Below, piece by piece: positions 11,693-23,084 of a DNA stretch of 64,000 bases. Within the stretch, counting starts at the first letter, position 1. Each line of letters opens with the position of its first letter. The DNA comes from Sciurus carolinensis. Taxonomy: Eukaryota > Chordata > Mammalia > Rodentia > Sciuridae. The notes beneath the pieces were generated by a model that was not told where the DNA came from, made no database searches, and was given only the letters and a program-made list of their open reading frames with translations. The position numbers were made by a program, and so were the translations under genes. The stretch spans positions 174,223,598 through 174,287,597 of the forward strand of contig NC_062217.1 in assembly GCF_902686445.1 (NCBI RefSeq), written 5' to 3'.

Positions 11693-13535
11693 CGTGGATA
11701 GAGAGGCACTGTGGGCATCTGAACAATGTCTGCTAATGTCCCAGCCTCTGGAACACTCCTCTGTTCTCTGGAGGACCTGAAGATCTTGTGTAAATAATTC
11801 TTTTTCTTGTTAATCCCTAGATGTTAGATGAGTAGAGATATGAAGCACAATACAAATAAAGCCAGAAGCATCTTTCTTAATTAAATTTGAAGTGCTAGTA
11901 ATTATCCATATTATTAAAGCACATCTAATCTACCTCATGTTGCTGACAGGATCAGACTGGAGGTTGTTGCTCCCTCATTCACAAGGGTGTAAACTGCAGA
12001 AGACATTCAGCCCACATGTCAGCAGAGTCTCCTGGGTTTCCGCTGCCTGGAGGGCTGGGCCGGGGGTGGGGGAGGGGGTGGAGCAGCTCTGCACAGAGGT
12101 GCCCCCTGGCGTGGCTGAGAGGCCCTGGTGAGAGCCCGCGGGAGCTGTGAGCTGTGCTTCTGGTGGGACTGGGTGGGCCCTGCTCTGGGGGTCTGCGTGG
12201 CACAAGTGTGTGCTGCCTCCTGGCACTGTCACCTCTGCCCTTGGGCGGGACACAGCCACCGTCAGCCTGCAAAGCAGGGCGTCTTGAGGCGGGTGGTTTG
12301 GGGACAGCTGGTCTGGGCACATGGCTGGAAGGCAAACCAGTGGAGGGTCCGGGGCTCAGGCAGTGGCTGGGGACACCTACTCCTGGTCTACCTGTCACAA
12401 AGAGGCAGGTGCCAGTGATGGGAAGCCTTGGACTTCGGAGGCCAAAGCCCAGGAAAAGTCCAGAGTCGGGAAGGAAAGCAGGAAGCAGATTCCTCTGACG
12501 GCCCAGGACCATGTGAAACGAAGACCCCAGAAGGCAGATGACAGATTACAAGAACTTTAAATATGAATCTAGAAACCTGAATTTCCTGGTTCTCAGCATC
12601 TTCTGGAAAAATCTTTCCAAAATCTTTCTGTTAGTTATTTTTATAAGTTTTAAAGTTTACAAGTTTTCTTTACATATAAATATCAGGGGCTCTCCAGGTT
12701 TAAATTAAATTTTTTATATATTAAGATACTTTCAGTTTTCAGAAATTTTCTCAGCGCGAAGCAGGATTTGGATGTGGAAACTTGCTATCTGACAGAATGA
12801 AAGGAAACCTGAGTTTTCTGCAGCTTTGAGAGGCACGCAGATTGAGACGGTGCTTTCTTTAGGCATGACAAATTAATTTCAATGTGCCACAGCATATGTG
12901 GCTTGTCCAGCTAATGGGCAAAATGTGGTTGTGCAGTTTGGGGCCAAGCCCTGGAGGGCCATGCTCACCAGCAGCATGGCCGTGTTGGTGAAGGACCCCT
13001 GCCACTGCCCTGTCTTGAAGCTCCTGGGAACAAGGCGCTGGGGCAGAGTGAGCCCCAGGTGTCCTGCAGCCTGAGCTTGGCCAGCTCTTGACCTTTCCTG
13101 CAAACACACAGTGGCTGCTCTGGACTCAGCCCCGTGGAGCACCTGGTGGGAAGCAGGCAGAGGAGGCTGGGCACTTTCTCACCCAGGACCTCACTTCATC
13201 CCCAGCAGCTGGAGGGACAGCAGCTGGAGGAGGAGGAAGGGGGCTCAGGGAGCGGGAGGGGGTGGTCTAGATCTGCATGCGAGTGCCCTGAGCAGGGGGC
13301 AGGGACTTGCTTTGGGGAGGCGAGCCGGCTGTGGCTTCCAGAAACCCCACGTGGAGGGCTGACGTGGGGGCTGCCCTCAGGGGCTTCCGACGATGAAAGG
13401 ACCTAGTGTCCCCTGCCTCACAGAGGATGCCTGCACGGGAGAGGACAGGAGGAGGGGCCTGTGGTGTTGCCCTAGAGGGCAGAGCTGCGTCCTGCTGCTG
13501 CCAGGATTGAGTCGTGTCCTTCACAAAGGTTCCCT
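11693..13535. other. Single-copy DNA with AT-rich islands and a G-run cluster
   Basis: No gene is recognised. AT-rich patches lie at 11760-11950 and 12540-12780. G-runs cluster at 12052-12080. CTCF-like cores with 12 of 14 consensus positions lie at 12109-12122 (minus) and 13469-13482 (plus). The remaining DNA is GC-rich with chance open frames. Confidence 0.45.
12052..12080 (+). other. Potential G-quadruplex cluster
   Basis: Two GGG runs are followed by three GGGGG runs separated by one or two bases. This satisfies the usual four-run quadruplex rule with very short loops. It lies about 30 bp from a partial CTCF-like core and not near any gene I recognise. Confidence 0.55.
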
Positions 13536-13866
13536 CAAGCCTGACCTGAGTGTGACCTCACTTGGAAAGAGGGCCAAGAAAATTAGTGAGGAGAGGTCAC
13601 TAGGGAATAGTGTGGGCCCGGATCTGACTGACCACTGAAGTCCTTACCAGGAGAGGGGAAGACACCCTGAAATCGCCCAGGTGACAAGGCTCTGCTGTGA
13701 TGGGGCCACAAGCCAAGGACCACTGGAGCCACCAGACACTGGAAGAGGCAGGAGGGGTCCCCTGGAGCTGCGGGAGGGAGAGGGCCCTGCTCACAGCTTG
13801 ATTTCGGATGGACAGAACACACTTCTTTTTGAGCAGTACTTGGTCACAGTAGCCATAGGAGCGAAC
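13536..13866 (+). mobile_element. MLT1-type (ERVL-MaLR) LTR remnant
   Basis: Blocks such as 'gtgacctcacttggaaagag' followed by a GAGGTCACTAGGG-like segment and 'gtgggcccggatctgac' follow the MLT1 consensus order, in which a tract about the base of the LTR is followed by 'gggcc...aatcc' and 'ggtgtcctta'. Here 'gaagtccttaccaggagagg' takes that last place. No internal region flanks it. Ends are approximate, and the element is strongly diverged. Confidence 0.6.
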
Positions 13867-14067
13867 ACACTGCCACACCAGGTGCTGACCAAGCCCCTGA
13901 GATCCTGGCAACAGGTGCTTGGTAGAGGGACGAGGTGCCAGCAAGGACTCGGGTGGGATTTCCAGCATACTGTGAGGTGGCGCTGGGCCTGGCTGTGGCC
14001 TTTAACTTGTATGCCTTCATATCCAAATGTGGACGGTCTGATTTGAGGTTGGTTGTGTGTCTGTCTC

Positions 14068-14940
14068 TTTTTTTTTGGTTTCCTTCCTATTTTTCTCAGA
14101 CTTAAGCCTTTTAGAACAGCTTAGGTTCACAGCAAGACCGAGAAGGAGGTAGAGAGATGTCTCATCACTCCTGACAATGCACAGGCTGCTTCTCCCACAG
14201 CTGACGCCCCCACCGGAAGCACATTGTCACTACGGATGAACCTGCACATCATGACACCCAGGCCCACAGTCACACTGGGGTTTACTTTTGGAGGAATGTG
14301 TTCCATGGGTCTTGAAAATGTCAATGGCAGCCTCCGCCACCGTAATATCACACGGGAGTTCTGTCCTAAAGCTTCTCTGTGCTCTTCCTACTCATCCCTC
14401 TCTGCTCCCCAACTCCTGGACACTGAGATCTCTTTATTATCTCCACAGTTTGGCTTTTCCCAGGACTTCACAGTTGGAATCTTGCAGTTTGGCCTTTCCT
14501 GATTGGGTCTTTAGTTTGGCAATCTGCACTTACGATCCTGAAGAGTCTGTTCACAGCTCAACCACACATTCTTTACAGCACGGGGTAACATTCCACTGTC
14601 TGGACGTGCCACAGCTTCCTCTACAGCTGTCCACTGACGGACAGCTTGGTTGCTTCCAGATTTTGACCAGTACAAATAAACTGCTGCACACCTGGTGTGC
14701 CGGTGTTAGTGAGGACCTACGTTTTCACCTCCTCTGGATAAATGCCAAGAGCACGATGGCTGGTTGCATGATAAGCAGGGTTTAGTTTTCTAAGAAACTG
14801 CCCAGCTCTTGCGGAGCAGCTGGGTCACTCTGCATTCCCTCCAGCAATGACCGAGGGTTCTCATTGCCGGTGCTTGCTGCTGTCAGGGTCCTGAACTTTA
14901 TTGTTTTAATTTGCATGTCCTCCTGCCTTTTTAAAACTAG
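14068..14940 (-). mobile_element. Old L1 (L1M-type) 3' end, 5'-truncated
   Basis: The plus strand starts with a short T run (14068-14076) and then follows the complement of an old L1 3' end: 'ttaggttcacagcaagaccg', 'cagtttggcttttcccagga', 'acattccactgtctggacgt', 'cttggttgcttccagatttt', 'aaataaactgctgcacacct' and 'gaaactgcccagctcttgcg', ending near the complement of the ORF2 end. I recognise these blocks from ancient mammalian L1M families. The frames are fully decayed. Confidence 0.85.
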
Positions 14941-17851
14941 TGGGGTTACCCCCTCTAAAATACATCCCTTTAAGTCTTTGGGGCTTTCCTCTGCCGCTCT
15001 GCCCGCTCTGCTGGCTGTCCACCTGGAAAATGTTGCTGCAGGACAAGTTTGGTCCCCAGATGGCCTTTCTGCCTACCATTCCTCGTCATTGCAGGGACCC
15101 TCAGAAAGCTAAGCCTCCTGCCTTTGCATCTTGGAAAGGTGAGTGTATCCAACGGAAAGGAGCAGGATTCAGAACGGGATTCCCTATCAGCGTCCTTCGG
15201 AGGCAGGCCTGCAGCCTGGGATTTCTGCATGATGAGCTCTCTCTTCCTCCCTCTGCCCTCCCCTCTCTGGCCTCACTGTGCATCTGCAGCTGAGGGTGCA
15301 TGACCAGGCTTCCCAATGCACCGACCCACCCTGCCTACCCCAGGGTCTGCTGGGCCATAGCCTCAGGAGCATTTTCTTAATGGTCTGGAAGAGAGGTCAA
15401 AATAGAAGATAAGGGGGAAACAAACACCAAGGCTAAACTGCAACTCGTTTGTTCTCGGCTTGGCACACTTGATTCTGTGTCAGGCAATCAGGCTGAATGG
15501 GATTGTCCCTCGCAGAGGGCAGGTGGTCGGCTGTGGATATTGGAGGCACCTGCGTGAAGGGCACGGCGATACTTCTCTTAGAAATACCTTCTTATCCCAA
15601 AATGTTAAAGAAAGCAGCTCCTGGGGTGACCTCCCTGGTGGCTGTGGCCATGTGACCGCAGAACACAGTAGGGTGGGGACTCGGGCGGTTGGAGGCATGG
15701 AAGTGAGGGCCATGATGGGGAGCAGGAGCGTGTGGTTCTCCCGGGTGCCCACCTGACGCCACTTAGACTCAAGCCCTCAAACCAGGCTGAAGAGCTGGGA
15801 GCAGGGAGGCCATGTGCACCAGAGGCAAGGAGAGCCTGGTGAAGGGGAAGCGGCCGCATGTCTTTGCCCTCTGGGGTGCAGGGTCATGGGTGTGTCTCAG
15901 ATGGCCACCCTGGAATCTCATGACTGCAGTCTGCAGGCACAGACCGCCCTCGAGGTCGCGGAGACATCCTGCAGAGGCCCGCCTCTGGCCTCTCTCCCCA
16001 CCAGGATCCCGCTCTGGAAGAGGTGCAGAAAGCCCAGCCAGGGTCTCCTGTCCGGCCCGCCCCTCCCAACACATCCTGCTCTCTGTTTCTCGGCGTGTCC
16101 TGGATGGAGCACCCCTGAAGTCAATGCTATGGCAAAGTCGTGCGCCCAGACTGCGGGTCAGGAGTACGCTCTCTGGAAGGGAGTGAGGCTCCGAGGTCAG
16201 ATCCCATGACACAGTAAACCAGGGTCTGCTAACGCGGCCAAGTGGGCTAGAGCTTTGGCTCTGGGCAAGGAGTGGGGTGGGGGCTACGATACCCCAAACT
16301 GCAGCGTGGACCCTGTGGGCACTATGCGTGGGTTCCAGTGACCATTGCGAGCCCTGACCCTGGTGTTTCCTGCTTCCTCAGTCACAGTGACCATGATTCA
16401 GGCTCATGATATGCCAGGTGCCAAGAGCTGGGCTGGGAACTCAGGGCCAGGGGTAGATGATGTTGCTGTCATGGCCCCGCTGCAGGCTCAGATTTCCTTA
16501 CCTGGGTGTGGGGTCCTCGTGGGCCACCCCTCCTCCAGTTGAGCACGCTCCAGTGAACGCGCCTCTCAGGAGCTGAAGATGGTGTGAGCGTGGCTGGTAT
16601 CACACTTGTGTGTTGGTGGACAGTGCCAGGCAGTGACGACGCATGCTGCTAGCAGTTCTGTCCAGTCCCTGCATGAGCCCCAGGTGAGTGGGTTCCCCCG
16701 AGAAGCTGGGCAAAGTGGTCCCTGATGGTCCCCCAGGAGCATGGGGCTGGCCTGTGGCGGGTTGCTCGGGCCCCGGGAGCTCCCTGCTCAGGTCTGGGGG
16801 CCCTGGGAGCAGTGTTGCTCCCTCTTCCAATACCCTTATCTCTGCCTTGCGAGTTCAGATGTGGACAGGGATGAATTTATCTTGCTCAGACCTCTGTTGG
16901 TGACAGTATTTAATGAACAGACATTTCAAGGCATCTTCTGAACTTGTGAGTTTTGAGACAAGAACAACAACTTGGCAAAATCACTTCCTCAAACGTGTTT
17001 CTGAGCTGCAGTTTACTTAATCAGCAGGAGCCCTCAAGCACGGCCTGGCTGTCAGCTGGATGCTTCCCTACGGCGCGTCTCAGCCCGTTCCCTCAGTGAG
17101 CAAGCCCCAGCTCTCCAAGCCGAGGGCTTCCAAACTGCAGGAAAGCCACCACAGTGTGGGCAGAGAAACGCAGCTGGCTTTTGCTGGAATCCCAGGGTGG
17201 GGAGCCCAGTTCCGGGCCTATGGTCCCTGGGCCATAACTGCTCCTTAGCACAGGTTGTGCTTCTGATCATTGGTGACTCGAGTTAGAGGTTTCCAACAGA
17301 TCCCACCTGTGGCACATGATGTCAAGGTCCAGAGTGAGCCCTGAAAGAATCTGGCTCTGTAAGACACAAGTAGAAGATGGACGGCCCTGCTGGGCCTGCA
17401 TCTGTCTCCACCTGTTTCCACGTGGTGACCATGAAAGTGAGCTTTCCACCGTGTGTGACTGTGAAATGCACATGTAACCTCAGAGGTGAGGGGCAGGGAC
17501 AGGTGCTCTGTCCTGACATATGCCTACTACCAGGGAGTTTTAGGGCATTGGCTAAGAGCGCCTCCCTGAATACAGTTGCCCCAAGAGCCAGGGAAGGCTT
17601 TGCCTAGTATCCTGAGGTTCGGGTTGTTACTCTTGGCCTGTATCCAACAACTGCATGTCTCACGTCTGCACCTCATTTTCCCATGCTGCAGCCTGGGCGA
17701 TGGATCCTGTATTCTGGTGGCATCAGGGCTGTCCTTACAGTGTGAAAGGTCCAGTGTGGGAGGGTCTCTGGATTTCCTCTGTTTGGTTACCATCACTGTT
17801 AATTATGAGAGTCAAATGAGGCTGTTTGGGAAATGAAAACACATCACCCTG
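14941..17851. other. Single-copy GC-rich DNA, no gene recognised
   Basis: No domain-bearing open frame, RNA gene or clear repeat is visible. Overlapping open frames near 15770-16210 occur on both strands and reflect GC-rich composition. No AT-rich island stands out. Confidence 0.45.
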
Positions 17852-18387
17852 TGTAATGGTTCATTCGAATTATCAGCTTGATTGGATTAAGAGATTCAGA
17901 TGATTAAGAGGCCTCTGGAGTGTGTCCATGAGGGCGTGTCTAGGAATGACTGGCATGTGGGATAGTGGACTGAAGTGGAGCCCCTCCCTAAGCGTGGGCA
18001 GCACCGCCCAAAAGGATAGAATAAAAGTTGCAAGAACAGGGAAGCAGACGCTGATGCAAGCTCGGCTCTTCTTGAACGGGTTCTTGATTGCTGCTTTGAT
18101 CATCTGAGGATATCAGATTCTTCTTCACTCTTCCAAAGTGGACTCTGCCACTGATTTTCCGGTAGTTTCCAGAAGACTTGGTTTTGGACTAGGTTAGCAC
18201 TGTTGATATCCTTGTTCTGAGGCTTCTTCCCCTTGGACTGCACAGCTGCTGGTTCTTCCAGCTCTCCATCTGCAGGCAGCCATTGTGGACTATCCAGCTT
18301 CTGGTCGTGTAAGCCAATCTCATAAATCCCCTTTTATAATCACACTTCCTGTTGATGCTGATCCTCTAGAGAACCCTGACTAATATG
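17852..18387 (+). mobile_element. LTR-like element, copy 1, with 5-bp target duplication
   Basis: The element begins TGTAATGG, ends near 'gaaccctgactaatatg', has an AATAAA-like poly(A) signal zone ('cataaatccccttttataat') about 60 bp from its end, and is flanked by CCCTG on both sides (17847-17851 and 18388-18392). These are features of a solo LTR. It is clearly homologous to 58248-58780 along its whole length, sharing blocks such as 'gtccatgagggcgtgtctag' and 'tggactatccagcttctggt'. I cannot name the family with confidence; an ERV LTR is the best reading. The 60-120-codon frames inside have no known domain. Confidence 0.7.
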
Positions 18388-18928
18388 CCCTGATTTCCAG
18401 GCCCACTGGATCCTGTTACATTTGTCCTTCAGTAGCCTCAGATACATGCAGAGGGTGACTGAGGGTTCCCGATTTGGACTCATGCAGAGGGTTGTCCCTT
18501 GGAGGTTGCTTCCAGACTCTTGAGAAGAAAGCAGTAGGGTGCGCTGTTTCTTGATGTGCTGTGCTCAATTTGATTTGGTACTAAGTGAAGCAGGCCCTGG
18601 AAGCTCAACACAGCTGCGTGACTGTGAGCCAGGTGGTGGTGGCCTGCACCATGCAAGACAGCCTGCTGGAGCCCTGGCCCCCGGTACAGAGTCTCCCTCT
18701 CCTTCCTGGATTCTTCAACTACTCTCTCATGGCCACCATACCCATGGTTTCTGTCACTGTTGGTTTAACTATCTGACCTGGGTGCTAATCAACTCCCAGA
18801 AAGACAAGAATCCCATGTTAGCTTCAAATCTCTCCTACAGCCCTGTACCTGTGGTGGACATGGTGACAGGCCTCCAAATACACCCATGCCCTAAACCCTG
18901 AGGACTGAGCACACACAACATTACATGG
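18388..18928. other. Single-copy DNA between two LTR elements
   Basis: No gene recognised. 'agatacatgcagagggtgact' and a near copy 'catgcagagggttgtccctt' occur near 18443 and 18482, a small local duplication. The 120-codon frame at 18539-18901 has no recognisable domain. Confidence 0.4.
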
Positions 18929-19558
18929 TGTTTTAGTCAGCTTTTTTACCATTGTGACCAAAAAACCGAGAAAGAACAATTTTCAAGGAGAAAAAGTCTT
19001 TTGTTGGTTCACAGTTTTAGAGGTCTCAGTTCATAGATGATGGGTTCCATTACTCTAGGCCTGAGGTGAGGCAGAACATCATGGTGGCAGAGTGTGGTGG
19101 AAGAGGCAGGCTGTGGGGGCACATGCCTGTTATCCCAGTGGCTCGGGAGGCTGAGATGGGAGGATCGTGAGTTTAAAGCCAGCCTCAGCAAAAGGGAGAT
19201 GCTAAGCAACTCAGTGAGATCCTGTTGCTAAATAAAATTCAAAGTAGGGCTTTGGATGTGGCTCGGTGGTCCAGTGCCTCTGAGTTCAATCCCCAATACT
19301 CCCCAACCAAAAAGAAGAGTATGACAGAAGAAATCAGCTGAGGACGGGATGATCAGGAGGAAGAGAGAGCCTGTTTGACTCACCAAGGACAAAATACCCT
19401 CCTCCAGCCACATCCTACCTGCCTGAAGTTATGGCCCAGTTAATCCCTGTGGGCAGATCATGGCAATGATAGGTCGAGGTGCTCATGACCCATCTTTTGA
19501 CCTCTTGCACTGTGTCACACATGAGCATTTGGGGACACCTCATGTCTAAACCACAGCA
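18929..19558 (-). mobile_element. MaLR/ERV-type LTR split by a SINE
   Basis: On the minus strand the element starts TG ('tgctgtggtttagacatgag') and ends CA (complement of 'tgttttagtcagc'). It follows the layout I know from MaLR-like LTRs of rodents: 'gaggtgtccccaaatgctca', then a drug-like 'cttcaggcagg' block, then the 3' end with the complement of 'tcatagatgatgggttccat' and 'gtgaccaaaa'. A dimeric SINE interrupts it at 19106-19312, so the LTR is older than the SINE. Flanking bases 18924-18928 (catgg) and 19559-19563 (cgtgg) agree at four of five positions, a likely decayed 5-bp target duplication. A related fragment is at 52000-52138. Confidence 0.7.
19106..19312 (+). mobile_element. Squirrel-type dimeric B1-ID SINE (MEN/STRID-like)
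   Basis: The left half carries the 7SL/B1-like core 'gcctgttatcccagtggctc' and 'gggaggctgagatgggagga'. The right half is an ID-like tRNA-derived monomer: A-box-like 'gatgtggctcggtgg' and B box 'gagttcaatcccc'. Such B1+ID dimers are, as far as I know, found in Sciuridae, so this is a main clue to the host. It lies inside the LTR at 18929-19558. A short 'gaagag' repeat occurs on both sides (about 19100-19105 and 19314-19319) and may be the target duplication. Confidence 0.85.
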
Positions 19559-20859
19559 CGTGGTAAGAGCGACTTTGGAAATGTGATGAACTTTCACGGC
19601 TTGAGAGGGAGAGATCCTGAGTTGCCTGGCTGGGCCCAGCATCCCCACAGGTCCAGGGCAGAGCAGGAGGGGTGAGGACTGAGCGGGAAGCACCCTGGAC
19701 TGGAGGGTGGCTGTGAAGACGGACACAGGGTGGCGAGCGTGGGGCATGGTGGACCCCAAAAGTTGGGAAGATGGAAAGGGATCCCGGAGCCTCAGAGGAG
19801 TCAACCTGCCCACAGCTGGACTTGGTGTCTCACCTCCAGAGAGGGCGAGTTTCCACTGAGCTCGTGGTGACTGGTCACAGCTGCTGTAGGAAGCAGAGTG
19901 GCCCTGACCAGGCCAGTCTTGAGTGAAGTGCAGCTCGGTGGGAGACAGGGCAGGTGTGGCTTCGTGTGAAGTCAGTATCGGACCGAGTGCTAACAAGCTG
20001 CTGCAATCCCTCTCCCGTCTCCTCTGAAATGAAGGCCATTATGGCCTCCTGCTCCCCAGCAGAACATTCACATGCACCGGGCAACCGTGGTTAAGAGTGG
20101 TCGTTGACTAACAATCGCAGCACCGAGGAAAACAGCTACTCAGTGGAAACTTCAGGGTTCCTTTCATGAATCTTCCATGATGTGTTTAAAGTAAAATTTG
20201 TAAGGATGTCACTCTGTCATCTTTTTCAAAGATGCCAGAAAAGGTAAGAAAGAAGCAGAGCCAAGCAGACTCTCCGAGGTTTGGAGGCACCATTTTCCTG
20301 GCTCTCAAACTCTCCACTGAAGACACACGCTTACCTTTGGCTTAAAAGGATGTTTTGTCCTTTAATGTTTCCTCTGTATTTTATATCTCAGCACGTCCTT
20401 TATTCATGTCCTGCATGTGGCCTTCATGGCAATGAACTGGGCCAGACACATCTTCAGGAAGGTGGCAAGGTCCTGGCTGGGTGGCAGGTGGCTTGTGACC
20501 GGGTTTGTCCCTTCCCTGCCTGGTCTCGACTCTCTCTTCTGTGAAGCAAAGGGTCCAATTAGACCAGTCCCAGGAGCGTGCTGCTCCGTGCCATCTGAGG
20601 GCTAATTTAACGGGACGCATATCTGTTCCGTTCACCTAGCGATTTCCAGTGGAGAGGTCTTTAGAGGTAGGCTGTTCTCCCAGGTCTTCTCTCTTGAGAA
20701 AAATAACAACAACAAATAAGATTCTAAACATGTTAATAAGCTACCCAAAGACCACCATTCATCATTCTGATTGAAACCTTTTAAACTGCATAATTGTGCA
20801 CTGTTTTTCTTGGTTCCCATAATGAAGTAGCTTTGGGGGCAGCGGTGATTAACTACAGG

Positions 20860-21430
20860 CCTGATAGAGTATGATCCATTTGTCTTGTGTCTGCTTTTTT
20901 GGTTTTGCATTTATCTTAGCTCTCGATGTGGAGTGAATTGGATAGGGTGTTAGTGCTGCCAGCAGAATGGCAATTACTGCCTTCTTAATTTCATCTGAAA
21001 TTAGCAAGTAATGATGAAGCTCATGTTTTCTCTTTAAATGTGTTGATTTCCCTATTTGCGACTTACATGAAAGCTCACTGTAGTGTTGGTCCTTATTGAT
21101 CTGTGCTTCAAAATGAAATCTACAACCCTATAAATACTGTATTTTTAAAAAAAGGCCTAATGTATGACTTCTTCAAAGATTTATGAGGTTTTGCAACTAG
21201 ATTTTGTATAAGGAAAGTACAGACCCTAAATTTGATGCTTGTAATAAGATCAGAGGGACTGATTCATTGAATTTTTGGTACTTTATGGAGAGTCAATAAA
21301 TACAGTTCTCTGACCCTCTGAGACTTCTGAGGCATGAGTCCTCTATCAAACTCAAATGCGCATCGCAGGGTAAGATTTCTTGTTGAAGTGCTTCAGAAAA
21401 TGCATAATTCAGCAACCTTAACTGAAGTCC
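20860..21430. promoter_or_regulatory. Candidate conserved noncoding element (AT-rich island)
   Basis: About 570 bp have no recognised repeat, no long open frame and an AT-rich composition unlike the GC-rich flanks. Homeodomain-type TAAT/ATTA cores are frequent (for example 'cttcttaatttcatctg', 'aagtaatgatgaagctcat'), and MEF2/TATA-like 'ctataaatactgtattttta' lies near 21128-21148. This resembles mammalian long-range enhancers in style only. No conservation could be measured. Confidence 0.35.
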
Positions 21431-21699
21431 TCGGGACAAGCTGCCCTTTCTGATGTGAACCATACGTCACCCTCCTTGGAATTCCCAGCCTGAGAATATT
21501 ATTTCCAACTCGTAGGTCAAGGATGGCTTTTGAGTCCCTTAATGGTGAGTCGTAACGGGAGAGGTGTAGAAATAATTGCTTATGGCTTTGAGGAGACGTC
21601 TATGAAACCTTGCTGATCCAAATGGAGTGAGTAGATTGTGAGGTGGGAGAATGATCTGCTTTAGTGAGCATGAAGTGGACCTAACTCGCCGGGGGACAG

Positions 21700-21810
21700 C
21701 CTCCCCGTGTGGAGAATAAACCAGAGCCAGACAGCAGAGAGCGGGCCATGAAGGGGCCGCCCCTGGGTGGCAATGAAAGGGCTTTCTTTGTTCTTTGCCA
21801 TAAAAATGAC
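21700..21810. promoter_or_regulatory. Candidate regulatory segment with SOX-like word
   Basis: A short AT-leaning stretch contains 'ctttctttgttctttgccat' (a SOX-type CTTTGTT core) followed by 'aaaaatgacaccgtacttaa'. It belongs to no repeat I know. The evidence is composition and one motif, so the call is weak. Confidence 0.25.
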
Positions 21811-22708
21811 ACCGTACTTAACGACGAGACCTCAGAGCTGGCCGGTCACCGGGGGTGGCTTCTGAAGGACGTGTGTTAGAGTAGATGGAGGGTGGGCTGG
21901 GCTCTCTGCTCTGCCGAGCTCCGCTGGACCAAGCACTGTGAACGTCCTGTGCTTCACGGGCCCACAGCAGCCACTGAGGGTGTGCAGAGCAGCTCTGGGC
22001 TCGAGCAGCGTTTGGTTCTGTGCCTACACCTGAGGTGGAACGGCATGGTCCCTGAGCTTGGACGCACATTCTCCTCAGAGCATGATCAAATGAGAGGCAG
22101 GCTGGACCGCCTCCTGGTAGATCTCTCTGAAACTCACACAAGTGATCCAACAGGAACTGAAAACAGGGATATGCAGAAATTTAAAAATGGATGCGCGACC
22201 CCCACTTGCCCAGCACGTACAGGCTGGTTCTCATCTTCCTGTGCCCTTCAGGCTTCCATGACGTGTGCACGCAGATCTCGTGTTCTCACGGAAAGGGGTC
22301 GACTCCACCTGGTTTTGCTTTTGATCAAACTAGGATAGGTTCGCCACGGACTCCACGGATCCTGGCAAAGGGCGCCGGCGGCCGGCACTGCCCCAGCACG
22401 GACGGCCCTGGAGGAGGCCTTCCAGGAAGCAGGACTCACTGCGGGAGCCCTCACTGTGCGGATTGCAGGCCGGGAGGTTCCGTTTGCCTGTTCCAGGGCT
22501 TCCCGTGTGGAGTCGCGGCACGTGCCCAGATGTGGCTGGGTGTCTGCCGAAGGGTCTCCCTCGTGAACTGCGCCCCGCAGACACCTCGGCCTGCTACCCG
22601 TTCACTTCGTGGTTTTCTGAATAGAGGTGCTGGGAACATCCTCACATGACTGGAGTGTGTCATTTGGGGGTGTACGCGTTCCTTTCCTTGGGGAACAGTC
22701 CAGGAATG

Positions 22709-23028
22709 CATATAGTCATCCCTCCAAGTCCTCAGGGTGGTGGCCCCAGGACCTCCTGGACTGGGAGGCCCTCAGCTGCTCAGCTGCTCACTTCCTTGTG
22801 TGAACTGGCATGGTGTTTGCATGGAGCCCACACAGTCCTCTCCTCAAATCATCTCTAGATTATCTACAATTCCTAATACAATGCAAATGATGTTATTTAT
22901 TTATTTTTTTACTATATCGTTTAGGAAGTAATGACAAAAGGAAGAGTCTGTACATGTTTTTTAAATTATAATCCATGATTGGCTGAAAGTGCAATGCAGA
23001 CCCCGTGGATCTGGGGCCTGGCAGTGTG
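22709..23028. mobile_element. Tigger-like DNA transposon remnant
   Basis: The left end 'tatagtcatccctccaagtc' with the nearby 'ggccccaggacctcc', the centre 'aaatcatctctagattatct' and 'aatacaatgcaaatg', 'gtaatgacaaaaggaagagt' and 'ctgtacatgt', and the right end 'accccgtggatctggggcc' all occur in the order of a nonautonomous Tigger/mariner family that I recognise from human DNA. Terminal inverted repeats are diverged. There is no transposase. Confidence 0.65.
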
Positions 23029-23084
23029 GGGGTAGCTCAGGTACTGGGAAATGGCACTTTAGAACATTCTAGTCTCTCCATCTC

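Larger units (their letters stand above)
19559..22708. other. Single-copy DNA with candidate conserved islands
   Basis: No exon is recognised. The first and last parts are GC-rich. The middle (20640-21780) is AT-rich and free of repeats I know; its islands are listed separately. A CpG-rich patch lies near 22365-22420. Confidence 0.45.
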
